DNA of 64,000 nt from Daedaleopsis sinensis (taxonomy: Eukaryota; Basidiomycota; Agaricomycetes; Polyporales; Polyporaceae): NCBI GenBank assembly GCA_033807695.1, contig CM066307.1, forward strand, positions 3,410,001-3,474,000, given 5' to 3'. How positions within the stretch are numbered: the first letter of the stretch is position 1; each line of letters opens with the position of its first letter. The notes beneath the pieces were generated by a model. That model was not told the origin of the DNA. It searched no databases and saw nothing but the letters and a program-made list of their open reading frames with translations. Of the stretch, positions 23,542-36,100 are shown piece after piece. The translations under genes were made by a program, and so were the position numbers.

Positions 23542-25837
23542 CGGGCACGCTCGAGCCGTCTGTGCAACAGTTGCGCATGAGACGGCCTCGGACTCGCCTG
23601 TTCGTGAGGGCTCAGGTCCACAACACGCGGTGGTCGACGTGCAGAGCGCGGGACTCGTTCGGCGGGACGACGGAGATGGTTGGGGCATCCCCGGCTCTGC
23701 TTGAAGATCCGCGCTGGCTTGAAGCACGATCTCGACGCGTGGGGGCGGCGCAGGGAACGGGGGGAATGTGAGCCAGACGTTGGCCCCGCTGCAGCCTGTC
23801 GGTCGGCCAGGCGGGTGCTGCGGTAGGGCCCGACGCGTCTGTGGCGCCACTCGCGGTCGCTTCCCGAGGGAGGCGACGGTGTGCACGCCCGACGGACGAC
23901 GTGGTGCGCGAGTCGTCTGCACGAGAGCCGGGGGTGCTCGTGCGGGGTGAAACTTACCTGCGATGTGAGATCGGTACGAGCGCGCGGGGCACCGCGTCGC
24001 CAACCCCGGAGCACTCTGACGCTCTCTGCAGATCATGCAGAGCGCGTCGAAGCGTTCGGAAAGCCTCGCGAGCGGTGGCCGGACTCCGAGTCCGGAGGGA
24101 CTCGGCTGTTCGTTTATGTGGGGCACACGCGCGGGACCGTCTCGAACGTACCTGGGCGGGCCGGAGCCATGCACGTCTTGAGCGCATGCGCAGCGGCAAG
24201 GAGCGTGCGGACTTGCTATTAACCGGGCGCGTGCGCGTGCGAGCACGGTACAGGGCGTCCGGTGCACGGTACAGCGCACCGTTCGCGCATTCTGCGCCGT
24301 CGCACCGGATCTGCGGGGTACCCGGGGCACGGTACAAGGCGTTCGTGCACGGTACAGAGAGTCCGGGGCACGGTACAGCGCGTCCAGCGCGTCCGGGAAC
24401 GGTACAGCGCGTTCTGCGCCGTGTCCACTCGCGCAAGCGGGCCCCGGGGTCGTTGCTGTCCCGGATGGGCCCGAACGCGGGTGGCTACTGCGTCTCGAGG
24501 ACGCTGAGCGAGGCGAAGAGTCGTCCAAGCGACGAGCCCGGGCGACGCGGATGGTATCTTGAACTCCTCTAAGGTCAGTTCCCGGTTCTCTGTGCGGCAT
24601 GGGCGAGACACTGACCTTGATCATCAGTACAGGACGCGGCTCACGCACTCCAGCGGGGACGTCCGGGTGAAGATGTACGGCACGGAGAGGGCAGGTGGCT
24701 TGAGGTAGTCGGACTGGTGCGTACCTGCGTTCTGAACCTCTCACGGCGATCTCTCATTCGCACTCTCACTCGCGGCCTGATACAGACGGTCGGGACGTGC
24801 TGGAGAGCCAGAGCGCGTGGATGCGAATCCGGAAGGGAAGAGCAGGGCGGGGTGGGGGAGAACGGAACGGGAGGACACTTACTGGTACGTGTGCGCATTG
24901 TCTTCTAGCGGAATCTGGGAGAGAGCGGGGGAGGATGGTGGTGGTCGGAGGACAAGAGGGACGGGTGATAGGCGCCCGTCCGGCGTGCTTGCAATCTCGG
25001 CGTGCGGAGGCAAGTCGCGAGGCCGGTACGTGTTCGCACTCAATTCGAAGGACGGGGGCGCACGTTTAAGTGCCTGACGCAGCCATTTCGTCGCGGGTCG
25101 GGAGGGAGGACGGCGGTAGAAGTTGGCGGACGAGGAAGCGACTTGGATGGCGTTGTGCTTGGAATTTCAGCGGGCGGCGACTGGTGAGTGCTTACATTCT
25201 GTCTCGAGTGGCGGGAACCACGCGGGTGCGTCCAAGATGCAAGTCGCGCCGCCGTTCCGGAGAGGACGCGGGTGCATGTAAGATGCAGGTCGCAGCCGTT
25301 CCGGAGAGGAAGATGGTGGTGGTCGGAGGACGAGAGGGACGCACAATAGACGCCCATGCGTCGTTCGAGAATCTGCGTTTCTGGCGGGAGCTGCTCAGTA
25401 GAATAGAGACTCCGTACGTGTAGAATACATGCATATACTCACCTAAACATGCCCTATGTGCTGCTGCCTTCCTGCTGCCTTCCTGTACGCTGCACACCTC
25501 AAGGAGGGCCGCACACCCTCCGTACACGCTGCACACCCTCCGTACAGGCTACGCCCCTCGGACGGGTATAATAGTGTGTATAGGCACTGTCGTTTGGATT
25601 CCAGACGGTACGTTTGCGTGCGCGAGACGGCCCGGCGGCGCGGAGTCCGAGTCTGAGTGCGTGCGTGGCAGGGGACGCGACGGGCGCCAACGCCGGGAGG
25701 GCAAGTTGGGAGGAGGAGGAGGAGTGTATTTCGGAGCGAAGAGCGGAGGCGGAGACGGAGAGCGGAGAGCGCGGAGAGAGCTTGGGACTTGAGAGAGGCA
25801 CTGCGAGCGACTCGAGAGGGAGCGAGAGCGTTTGCAG

Positions 25838-25887
25838 TGTGCGGCGTTCGGTGCGGGCTGAGTGTGCGGCGTTCGGTGCGGGCTGAG
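25838..25887. repeat. 25-bp tandem repeat, 2 units (copy 3)
   Basis: Two exact 25-bp units, as in copies 1 and 4. Confidence 0.95.
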
Positions 25888-26318
25888 TGTCTGACATGCA
25901 CACTGCCCATACGAGAAGTGGTGCAAGTCGACGGATAATTGGAATTTGTCGATCCAATTGAACGAGACGACCGAGGACACCTGTTGACCTGCAGAGAAGA
26001 CGCAGCCCATGGAGCGCTAAACCGATTTCCGGGCGTTACCCCGCACTAAGTAATACGTCATCCACCTCCTCCTCATCCACGTGTTTGGTAAAGCGCTTGC
26101 CATAAATGGTAAGACGGAAATGATCAACTTCTTTCCAGAATCCAGAGGCACGCTAGGGCACGCTCCAATGACATACACCCGTCCTCGACGCGGATATATA
26201 TCCCCCACCTCGACCCCTCTACGCATCACCGAATCCCCTGCTAACGACTTTACACACGGCCCACATCTCATCATCTTCCCTCCCACTCTCCTGCCTCCCC
26301 TCCTCCCCGTCTTCGTCA

Positions 26319-27761
26319 ATGGCGACCCGCACGGCGACATTCATCGACTACGTCGACACACCAGGCAGTGAGCAGAGCGCGTACTTCGACGCCCCGGTCA
26401 TGATATTCAACAAGAAGTCAGCCGAGACGCTCCCTATGATCACTGAAGCCAAGACTCCCCCACGCCGCTTCGTCGAGAACCTTCCAGGGGCGTACGACAC
26501 CGACGAGGACAGAGAGCAGGACGGCGCGACCGTCATCCGCGACGCATCTGTCAAGATCCCCCGCGACCCCAATGTCGGCAACGCGCCCACGGCAAGAGAC
26601 GAGGAAGCAGTGGACGATGCAGAGGACGACGCGCTCGGTGACGGCGGGCGCTTCAAAGCGTCTCATCACCGCTCCTCGTCCGTCGCGGTCACGGACTCGG
26701 GCTACGGCTCGGGCTCGAACCTGCACGGCGCACGCCCGCAGTCCCGCGCGTCGCAGGCGAGCGACAAGATGGAGCCGATCCCCATCCTCTGGACCGAGTC
26801 CCCGCAGAAAACGCGCAACCCCGCCCTTTCCGCCGCTCACGACGACGACGGCGGCGAGAGACCGAGGAAGGACAGCCCGTTCAAGCGCGCGTCGTCGCTC
26901 CGCTCGTTCCGCTCGATAGGCCCCCGCTCGAGCCTCGCGGACCAGGAGCGGGCGAGCATCAGGACTGCGCCGAGTGGCATGGACAAGAGCACGTTGCGGA
27001 GGCGCAGGATCACTTTGAGCGGGGGGAGCTTCGCTAGCGGGGCCGGCACGGTCGGCCCTGCGGCGAGCCCGGACCTCGACGACGCGTTCCACGCTCGCAG
27101 CCGCAGCGCGGAGCTCTCGTTGACGGACAAGCAGAAGGCGAAGTTGACCAAGTCTCAGAGTGAGTGGCTTCTCCATGCACGCCCATTTGGGGTAGGCTGA
27201 CTGAGTGTTGTGTGTGGTACAGTCAAGGAGGGCAAGAAGGTCGCGAAGATCATCGTCGCTGAGGGCAAGGCGGAGCAGAAGGCACTCGACGACGCGCTCA
27301 GAGAGCTCTCCGATCTGCAGAAGATGCAGAAGGCCGCAGTCAAGGTACGTCTTCCATCGAGACCAGTAGGTCTATCGACACACTCCCTGACACGTCCATC
27401 CACAGGAGGAGAGCAAGGCGTACTCATCGTACTCGAAGACCCTCCGCGACTTCCACAAGGTCGAGCTCGAGTTCTTCGCCGCCCGCGCCAAGTACGAGCG
27501 GGCGCAAGCGGACCTCCGCGCGCAGGAGGACGCGCGCGACGCCTCCCGCAGCCATGCCCGCGAGACGACCGAGATGCTGCAGGAGAAGAACCGGGAGGTC
27601 GAGTGGCTCAGGGCGCAGAAGTCCGTCGACGACGTGAGTGCTTGTTTTCGCTGTCGCTCCGCGACATTCATCTTGCTGACTTGGACGTAATGCAGCGCGA
27701 GCGCGAGGCCACGTCGCGAAGCGCAGCGCCGCGTCTCCGCGTGCCACCGGGGGACAGATGA
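26319..27761 (+). CDS. Coiled-coil protein with chimeric C-terminus, array copy 3
   Basis: Exons 26319-27159, 27223-27344, 27406-27633 and 27696-27761. Predicted protein identical to copy 1, with the same out-of-frame sedolisin tail after junction 27711/27712. Confidence 0.7.
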
Positions 27762-28894
27762 AGAGGCCTGTGGCGCCAAAGACCCCGATTAAGCCGGCGG
27801 TGCGTGTGCCATCCGAGTCCGACGTCAAAGATGGTTCGGGGTGATTGATATGACCGCTTTTGTGCCGCAGGACGTGCTGACGGACGCGGACCACTGCGAC
27901 ACTCAAGTCACGCTCGACTGCATCCGCGCGCTGTACGACTTCCAGCCGAATCTGCAGGCGACCGACCAGAACACGGTCGGGGTCGGTGAGTGCCGCTGCG
28001 TCGTCGTTTTGGGTGAGGCTGACGAGAGCACACGGCAGTCGAACTCGCGGACCAGACGCTGTCGCCGAACGATCTCACGACGTTCTTCCAGAAGTTCGCG
28101 ACGGATTCGGTGAACACGCAGCCCACGCTCGTGAGCATCGACGGGGGTGCGCCTTATTGTTGCACTCACGGTGTCCTGTGCTGCAACTGACGCGGCGCAC
28201 GCAGGCACTATCAATGCGGACGAGACCGACCCGAACCTGATCGGGGAGTCGAACCTGGACTTTGAGCTCTTGATGGGTCTCCTCGGCAAGGACCAGGAGG
28301 TCAAGCTGTACCAAGTCGGCGGCAGTACGTCCTGCACCACAGAGTCCATCCGCATCTCTGGCTGACCGCGCGTGTGCAGGTAGCTCGTTCAACCTCCTCC
28401 TGGACGCCATCGACAACGTCAACGACGGCTTTTGCGGCTTCGACGGCGGCGACGACCCCGACTTCGACTTCGTGGACGCGGGCACGACCGAGGACTGCGG
28501 CAACAAGCCCCCCTCGTTCGTCTACTCGGTCTCGTACGCCGGCGGCGAGGACTTCCCCGCGCAGTACATGCAGCGCCAGTGCACCGAGTACGGCAAGGTG
28601 CGCCCATCCCGCCTCTGCCCCCTCATTAACATTAACCTTGCCCATTGCTCATTACTCGCCCCGCTACAGCTCGGCCTACTGGGCATGACCTTCTTCTACG
28701 CGTCCGGCGACAACGGCGTCGCGTCGAACGCAGACGGCCTCTGCCTGCAGGCGGACGGGAGCACCGCCGCGGGCACGGGCAACTTCCTCCCGAACTTCCC
28801 CGCGACGTGCCAGTACGTGACCGCCGTCGGCGCGACGCAGGTCGACGCGGGCAAGGGCGTGTCCGACCCGGAGGTCGCCCCGACGCGCTTCGGC
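27712..28894 (+). pseudogene. Truncated sedolisin fragment, array copy 3
   Basis: Same fragment as at 8123-9305. It is the last one in the array: the following unit (copy 4) ends in the natural coiled-coil gene terminus instead. Confidence 0.93.
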
Positions 28895-31749
28895 GAGTCG
28901 CTAGTTCTCGGATCGCGTGTAGTAGCCACAGATGGAATGAGCGCTACCACTGGCGCACCAATCGCGAGGCTGAGATCCCGAGAGGGACGGCTATGGACCT
29001 GGAGGGCGGCGCTGTCCGAAACAGGTCAGTAGCACCGGGCGGGCCGTCACGGGTGGGCAGTACTACGGTAAGTACCATGTACTACAGTATGCGAGTCGAA
29101 ATATAGTCGTTCTACTACTACGCAGCGCCGTGCCGTGCGCGAATCGGGCCGCGCGCCGCGCGCCGAGTCCTGCATGAGAGCCTGAGCACAGGTCCGCCTG
29201 GCAGAGATCGAGGTAAATGTCAGTATCGCGACTGGCGTGAACTCTGCTGTGCATACGCACAGTGCGAGTCCCGTCGATCGGAGTCGAGTCGGCGCTGTGA
29301 ACAAGGGTCTGGGATAAGACGGATAAGACAGGACAGATGCGAATGGACGTAGCGTGAGGGACGTACCCTGGCTGGGCCGGCAGTGAACGGGACCGCGACA
29401 GTTGCCTATGAGTACAGCAAAGTTAATACTATCCGAGAAGAGACGGTCCACAAGTCAATTAAGTCACTCGTAATTGCATGTCACAGTCATGCGCGCTCCA
29501 GCGTGCAAGTAGCGGCGGCATACACGGTGCGCGAGCGTAAAGAAGGGAGGGAGAGAAGAAGGATGGAGGAGGGGGAAAGGGAGAAGTGGGGGAGAGGTGA
29601 GTGTTGGGAGACTCGTCGAGTCTGAGGGCCTACTTGTATCTCGCGAGCTTGGTCTGTGCGCAATCCCCACGGTCAGCAGACCTGACCGTGAGGAAGTGAC
29701 AACAGCTCACTTCTCACGCACCCTTCAGACATGGCGGGGGCGGGACCAACCAGAACGCTGCACGAGAGAGGACCCTGCGCGTGAGGACGGGAATGGCGCA
29801 GGTTCCGAGATCGGAGGAGCATGGAACGTTCTCCGCTATCTTCGCGTAGTAGCGCAGGCGCTCGGCTAATGTGTGATGCAATTTGTGCTGTAATGCCGTT
29901 GTAAATTAGGGCGGAAGGGGCAGGAGGAGAGGGTCCTGCACGGATAACACCGTCCGGACTATTTCTGGCTGTTTCGGCGGAGTTTGGCTCAACAGAGACG
30001 TCTATCTCATGTATTACACATATGGGGGCTGTCAACTAGCATTTATGCAGTCAGTACTGCACCAATGGCCCTGTAATATTCGCATATCAGTCAGCAATCT
30101 CGAAGTTCTAAGTAGATAAACGCCGGGCGGTGAATATGGCCGTCCGCATTTGGGCATTGGCTAGCGCTCTTCCCGCGCCTGGCGCTGACTTCGCCTCAGG
30201 CTGCCACCTCCGCCGTTCAACTTCCCGCCGTTCCCGCGTCATCAACGTCCGTGCGAACGGCCAAACTTACCTTGCACCTGTGATGTGATGCTCAGGATTC
30301 AGCTAGCTACTAGTATACTCTGCCTGCTGTAATAGTACATGCACACTTGGACTCGAGCTTCTTGAAGCTCTTGAGTCAGAGGTATAGAACTTACACACGA
30401 GTCCGTAGACACATTCTGGCTGCTACAGACATCAATAATATGTCCCGTTTCTCTGCACAAGGCAAGAGAAACTCTTCAGATCAACAGGACTGCTCCGTCC
30501 GATGTTGGTCAGCCCCAACAGTCTGGCACAAGAGTCGTACGAGTATGGGAGGACATCGGCACCATGACTCACTCCAAGTCATTACACTTGCCATGTGTAC
30601 GCGACCGTGACGGGTGGGAACAAGCGATTGGCTAAGCTGTTTCGGGTCCAGACACGGTCACCAATTCTACCGAACAGAATATAGACTAGTCCGGTTGCTG
30701 TGATATCACAGACGGAGCACAGCAGTTGCTACTAGAGTTATGATAGTGAGACAGTCACCCTGGTGATCTTGTGATTTGCAAAGGATGTACCATGATTGAG
30801 ATTTCACCAGTCTGTCGGAACTTGAAGCGGATGAACTTGCAGCGCACATGGGACTCTGTCTTGTGGAACTTGAGCATAATTTGTACCGAGTCTACCATAG
30901 AGTACAGGGTGTGGTAATCTAACAGGCTCTAGAGAGATGGGGGCAAGTCGAACAGCGGAATTGATGCCAGGCAAGGAACTCGCACAAGCCAATGGTATGC
31001 GAGCTGAGCTTGAACCATGAACCCTGACGTGCCCATCACAGTCGCTTCCGTGTCGAAAGAAGGGTGTTCCGCACGGGCAGGTGGAAGGAGAGCGACTGCC
31101 GGTATGTCATCGCATCCCGAGTCCCGAGTGTACCGTGTCCGGAAGCGCAAGGAGCTTCGTGCTCACCTGGTGTGGTGCACCATTCGCAGGTTTAGTGAAA
31201 ACGAGCATGAGATGGGGTAGCACACAGACGAGACTGGGACCATTCTGTTGCAGTGCGACGACTCCTCGTCTCGTGAGGTCAGAATGGGGTCAGGTACGAA
31301 GCAGCAGACCCTGAACTCCCATCACAGTCGCTTCGAGTGAGAATCAAGTCGGAGGCGATTCCACACGGACGGAGCAGGCTCAATGTGTGCTCATTCTGCC
31401 AACTTAGCTCTCTTTGGACGACCGGCACCCATGTGAAAGGGTTGTCGCGACAGGGATCGGGGGACAGAGTCAGCTGAGCTCACGCAACTTGCGTGAGCCG
31501 GTTCAATGGGAGCTGAGCAACGAACCGTGAACTACATACACAGTCGCGTCCAGTTCGAAACGAGTCGGAGGCGATTCAGCACACACAGAAGTCCGGTCCG
31601 CAAGCGCAAATGCTCCGCCCGCAGGCGGGGCAAGTACTTGGTCAGCAAGCTCAACTCGTTCATTCCGTCTTCCCACTTCCCACTCCCGTATGTCGACGCA
31701 TTCCGTTCTTCTGCTCTCGCACTGACCCTCTCCCGCACCGTGCAGCACA

Positions 31750-32471
31750 ATGGCACGACCTACCGGAACGACTGCGCAAGCCAAAGGCTCCCCGCGACGG
31801 GAGATCGCGAGACGGAGCCAGCTGCGCGTGCGCATGAACGCCGCACTCGGTGAGTTCCTTAATGCTCCCCGCGATGTGTGCGTCCCTGACATCCTGCAGC
31901 CGTGCTCTCCGGAGTGCCCGACGCGACGATGTGCTGGACACTCGAGACATACGTCGCAGACGTCGTCCTCCGCTGCGGCGTCGAGCTACTCGGCTTCCCA
32001 CCCACCTACACGTTCGGGAACCTCAGCGTCCACGCGACCGGGCTCCGGCGCATCAGCCACCTCCTCACGCGCTGGGAGAGCGGCGTGATGCGCTTCGTGA
32101 GCGTGTCCGACGAGAGGCGGCGGGCGGTCGCTGCGAGCCCGCTCCTGGCCGCCCCGAGTCCCCTGCTCGCCGACAAGCAGTCGACCGGGGGCCGTCCAGA
32201 CATCAAGAGGCGTCGACGGCGGCCGGTGACAAACCCGAAGGGGCTGCCCGGACGGTACGAGCGGAACGGGCCGAAGTCGGCGCCGTTCGTCAGCGCAGAG
32301 GTCGAGGCGGCAGTCGAGGCGGAGACGGAGAGGGAGCGGGCGGAAGATCCGCTCGCGGAGCTCAGTGGGGACGAGGACTATCAGCGGTTCGTGCGCCGCG
32401 CTGAGAGGAGGCGGCGGCAGGTCCGGAGCATCGTGTCGAACCCAGTCGAGGGCTGGTTCCTGTTGTCGTAG
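31750..32471 (+). CDS. 223-aa basic/charged protein, array copy 4
   Basis: Exons 31750-31849 and 31900-32471. This is the copy nearest the single-copy DNA and so may be closest to the ancestral gene. The predicted protein is identical to the other copies. Confidence 0.58.
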
Positions 32472-33275
32472 AGTACATCCTCAGTTAGAGTGTATCGGGC
32501 AGCGTCGTCGTCGTGCACAAAGTCGGGCAGTCAGTCTCGCGCGAAAGGCGGGGTCTGACGCGGAAGGCGGGCCCGAGTCTGCATGGCTCACGCACGGTGC
32601 GCACACAGAGTAATGACGTACGTACCCGTAGACGTAGATGTTTGCGACGGAAACACGCGAGTTTCCATCGTGTCACATCTGCGTAAGATCTAGGGCCGGG
32701 GAAAATATCTATCAGCCAGCAAATACAAACAAACGCGGCTGCGTAGCGATCGTCTTGCCGTCCCCGTCCCCTCGCAGACTGGGATCAGCAGCTCAGGAGC
32801 ACACAATGCTGCTGAACTGCCCATCCCAGTCAGCGGGCGACCGCCGTGCAGCGGCGCGAACGTGTTCGAGAGCACACGCGGCAGCGCAGGGGGGCAGGGG
32901 AGCTTGGGCCGCTTGGGGACAGTCCCTGGCTCCCGGCCGAGTCGTCGGAGATCGACTGGTGGAGATCTGGGGAGGTTAATAAGTGCAATCAGACACCGCT
33001 TTCGTGTCACACGAGCGCGCACCTGTCGCTCCCGAGTCCCTTCTCTACCCCTGCCCCCATCTACGCCAGCTGGTGCCCTTCCCTTTCCTCCCACCTTCGT
33101 CCTCGTCCTCGCCGCAGGCGCCACGCTCCGTGAACCGTACGTCGTCTACACCGATCCACCCGGTACTCGACTCTCACTGACGCGTCTCCCAGGTCTCGAC
33201 ACGCGCGCCCTGCAAGCCAGCGACGTAGTTGGTCCCCCTCCGGATCGTCGAACGTACGCGTTCCGGCACGCTCTG

Positions 33276-33323
33276 GCGCACTCGGGGCGCTCTGTGGACG
33301 TCCACAGAGCGTGTCGAGTGCGC
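33276..33323. repeat. 48-bp near-perfect palindrome, copy 4
   Basis: Identical to the structure at 3905-3952; perfect core at 33288-33311. Confidence 0.9.
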
Positions 33324-35619
33324 CGGGCACGCTCGAGCCGTCTGTGCAACAGTTGCGCATGAGACGGCCTCGGACTCGCCTGTTCGTGAGGGCTCAGGTC
33401 CACAACACGCGGTGGTCGACGTGCAGAGCGCGGGACTCGTTCGGCGGGACGACGGAGATGGTTGGGGCATCCCCGGCTCTGCTTGAAGATCCGCGCTGGC
33501 TTGAAGCACGATCTCGACGCGTGGGGGCGGCGCAGGGAACGGGGGGAATGTGAGCCAGACGTTGGCCCCGCTGCAGCCTGTCGGTCGGCCAGGCGGGTGC
33601 TGCGGTAGGGCCCGACGCGTCTGTGGCGCCACTCGCGGTCGCTTCCCGAGGGAGGCGACGGTGTGCACGCCCGACGGACGACGTGGTGCGCGAGTCGTCT
33701 GCACGAGAGCCGGGGGTGCTCGTGCGGGGTGAAACTTACCTGCGATGTGAGATCGGTACGAGCGCGCGGGGCACCGCGTCGCCAACCCCGGAGCACTCTG
33801 ACGCTCTCTGCAGATCATGCAGAGCGCGTCGAAGCGTTCGGAAAGCCTCGCGAGCGGTGGCCGGACTCCGAGTCCGGAGGGACTCGGCTGTTCGTTTATG
33901 TGGGGCACACGCGCGGGACCGTCTCGAACGTACCTGGGCGGGCCGGAGCCATGCACGTCTTGAGCGCATGCGCAGCGGCAAGGAGCGTGCGGACTTGCTA
34001 TTAACCGGGCGCGTGCGCGTGCGAGCACGGTACAGGGCGTCCGGTGCACGGTACAGCGCACCGTTCGCGCATTCTGCGCCGTCGCACCGGATCTGCGGGG
34101 TACCCGGGGCACGGTACAAGGCGTTCGTGCACGGTACAGAGAGTCCGGGGCACGGTACAGCGCGTCCAGCGCGTCCGGGAACGGTACAGCGCGTTCTGCG
34201 CCGTGTCCACTCGCGCAAGCGGGCCCCGGGGTCGTTGCTGTCCCGGATGGGCCCGAACGCGGGTGGCTACTGCGTCTCGAGGACGCTGAGCGAGGCGAAG
34301 AGTCGTCCAAGCGACGAGCCCGGGCGACGCGGATGGTATCTTGAACTCCTCTAAGGTCAGTTCCCGGTTCTCTGTGCGGCATGGGCGAGACACTGACCTT
34401 GATCATCAGTACAGGACGCGGCTCACGCACTCCAGCGGGGACGTCCGGGTGAAGATGTACGGCACGGAGAGGGCAGGTGGCTTGAGGTAGTCGGACTGGT
34501 GCGTACCTGCGTTCTGAACCTCTCACGGCGATCTCTCATTCGCACTCTCACTCGCGGCCTGATACAGACGGTCGGGACGTGCTGGAGAGCCAGAGCGCGT
34601 GGATGCGAATCCGGAAGGGAAGAGCAGGGCGGGGTGGGGGAGAACGGAACGGGAGGACACTTACTGGTACGTGTGCGCATTGTCTTCTAGCGGAATCTGG
34701 GAGAGAGCGGGGGAGGATGGTGGTGGTCGGAGGACAAGAGGGACGGGTGATAGGCGCCCGTCCGGCGTGCTTGCAATCTCGGCGTGCGGAGGCAAGTCGC
34801 GAGGCCGGTACGTGTTCGCACTCAATTCGAAGGACGGGGGCGCACGTTTAAGTGCCTGACGCAGCCATTTCGTCGCGGGTCGGGAGGGAGGACGGCGGTA
34901 GAAGTTGGCGGACGAGGAAGCGACTTGGATGGCGTTGTGCTTGGAATTTCAGCGGGCGGCGACTGGTGAGTGCTTACATTCTGTCTCGAGTGGCGGGAAC
35001 CACGCGGGTGCGTCCAAGATGCAAGTCGCGCCGCCGTTCCGGAGAGGACGCGGGTGCATGTAAGATGCAGGTCGCAGCCGTTCCGGAGAGGAAGATGGTG
35101 GTGGTCGGAGGACGAGAGGGACGCACAATAGACGCCCATGCGTCGTTCGAGAATCTGCGTTTCTGGCGGGAGCTGCTCAGTAGAATAGAGACTCCGTACG
35201 TGTAGAATACATGCATATACTCACCTAAACATGCCCTATGTGCTGCTGCCTTCCTGCTGCCTTCCTGTACGCTGCACACCTCAAGGAGGGCCGCACACCC
35301 TCCGTACACGCTGCACACCCTCCGTACAGGCTACGCCCCTCGGACGGGTATAATAGTGTGTATAGGCACTGTCGTTTGGATTCCAGACGGTACGTTTGCG
35401 TGCGCGAGACGGCCCGGCGGCGCGGAGTCCGAGTCTGAGTGCGTGCGTGGCAGGGGACGCGACGGGCGCCAACGCCGGGAGGGCAAGTTGGGAGGAGGAG
35501 GAGGAGTGTATTTCGGAGCGAAGAGCGGAGGCGGAGACGGAGAGCGGAGAGCGCGGAGAGAGCTTGGGACTTGAGAGAGGCACTGCGAGCGACTCGAGAG
35601 GGAGCGAGAGCGTTTGCAG

Positions 35620-35669
35620 TGTGCGGCGTTCGGTGCGGGCTGAGTGTGCGGCGTTCGGTGCGGGCTGAG
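35620..35669. repeat. 25-bp tandem repeat, 2 units (copy 4)
   Basis: Two exact 25-bp units, as in copies 1 and 3. Confidence 0.95.
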
Positions 35670-36100
35670 TGTCTGACATGCACACTGCCCATACGAGAAG
35701 TGGTGCAAGTCGACGGATAATTGGAATTTGTCGATCCAATTGAACGAGACGACCGAGGACACCTGTTGACCTGCAGAGAAGACGCAGCCCATGGAGCGCT
35801 AAACCGATTTCCGGGCGTTACCCCGCACTAAGTAATACGTCATCCACCTCCTCCTCATCCACGTGTTTGGTAAAGCGCTTGCCATAAATGGTAAGACGGA
35901 AATGATCAACTTCTTTCCAGAATCCAGAGGCACGCTAGGGCACGCTCCAATGACATACACCCGTCCTCGACGCGGATATATATCCCCCACCTCGACCCCT
36001 CTACGCATCACCGAATCCCCTGCTAACGACTTTACACACGGCCCACATCTCATCATCTTCCCTCCCACTCTCCTGCCTCCCCTCCTCCCCGTCTTCGTCA

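Larger units (their letters stand above)
19113..28894 (+). repeat. Tandem array unit, copy 3 (complete, 9782 bp)
   Basis: Complete unit. Its predicted proteins and spacer frames match copy 1 exactly in every region compared. It starts at the junction after the copy-2 sedolisin fragment and ends at the equivalent junction 28894/28895. Confidence 0.97.
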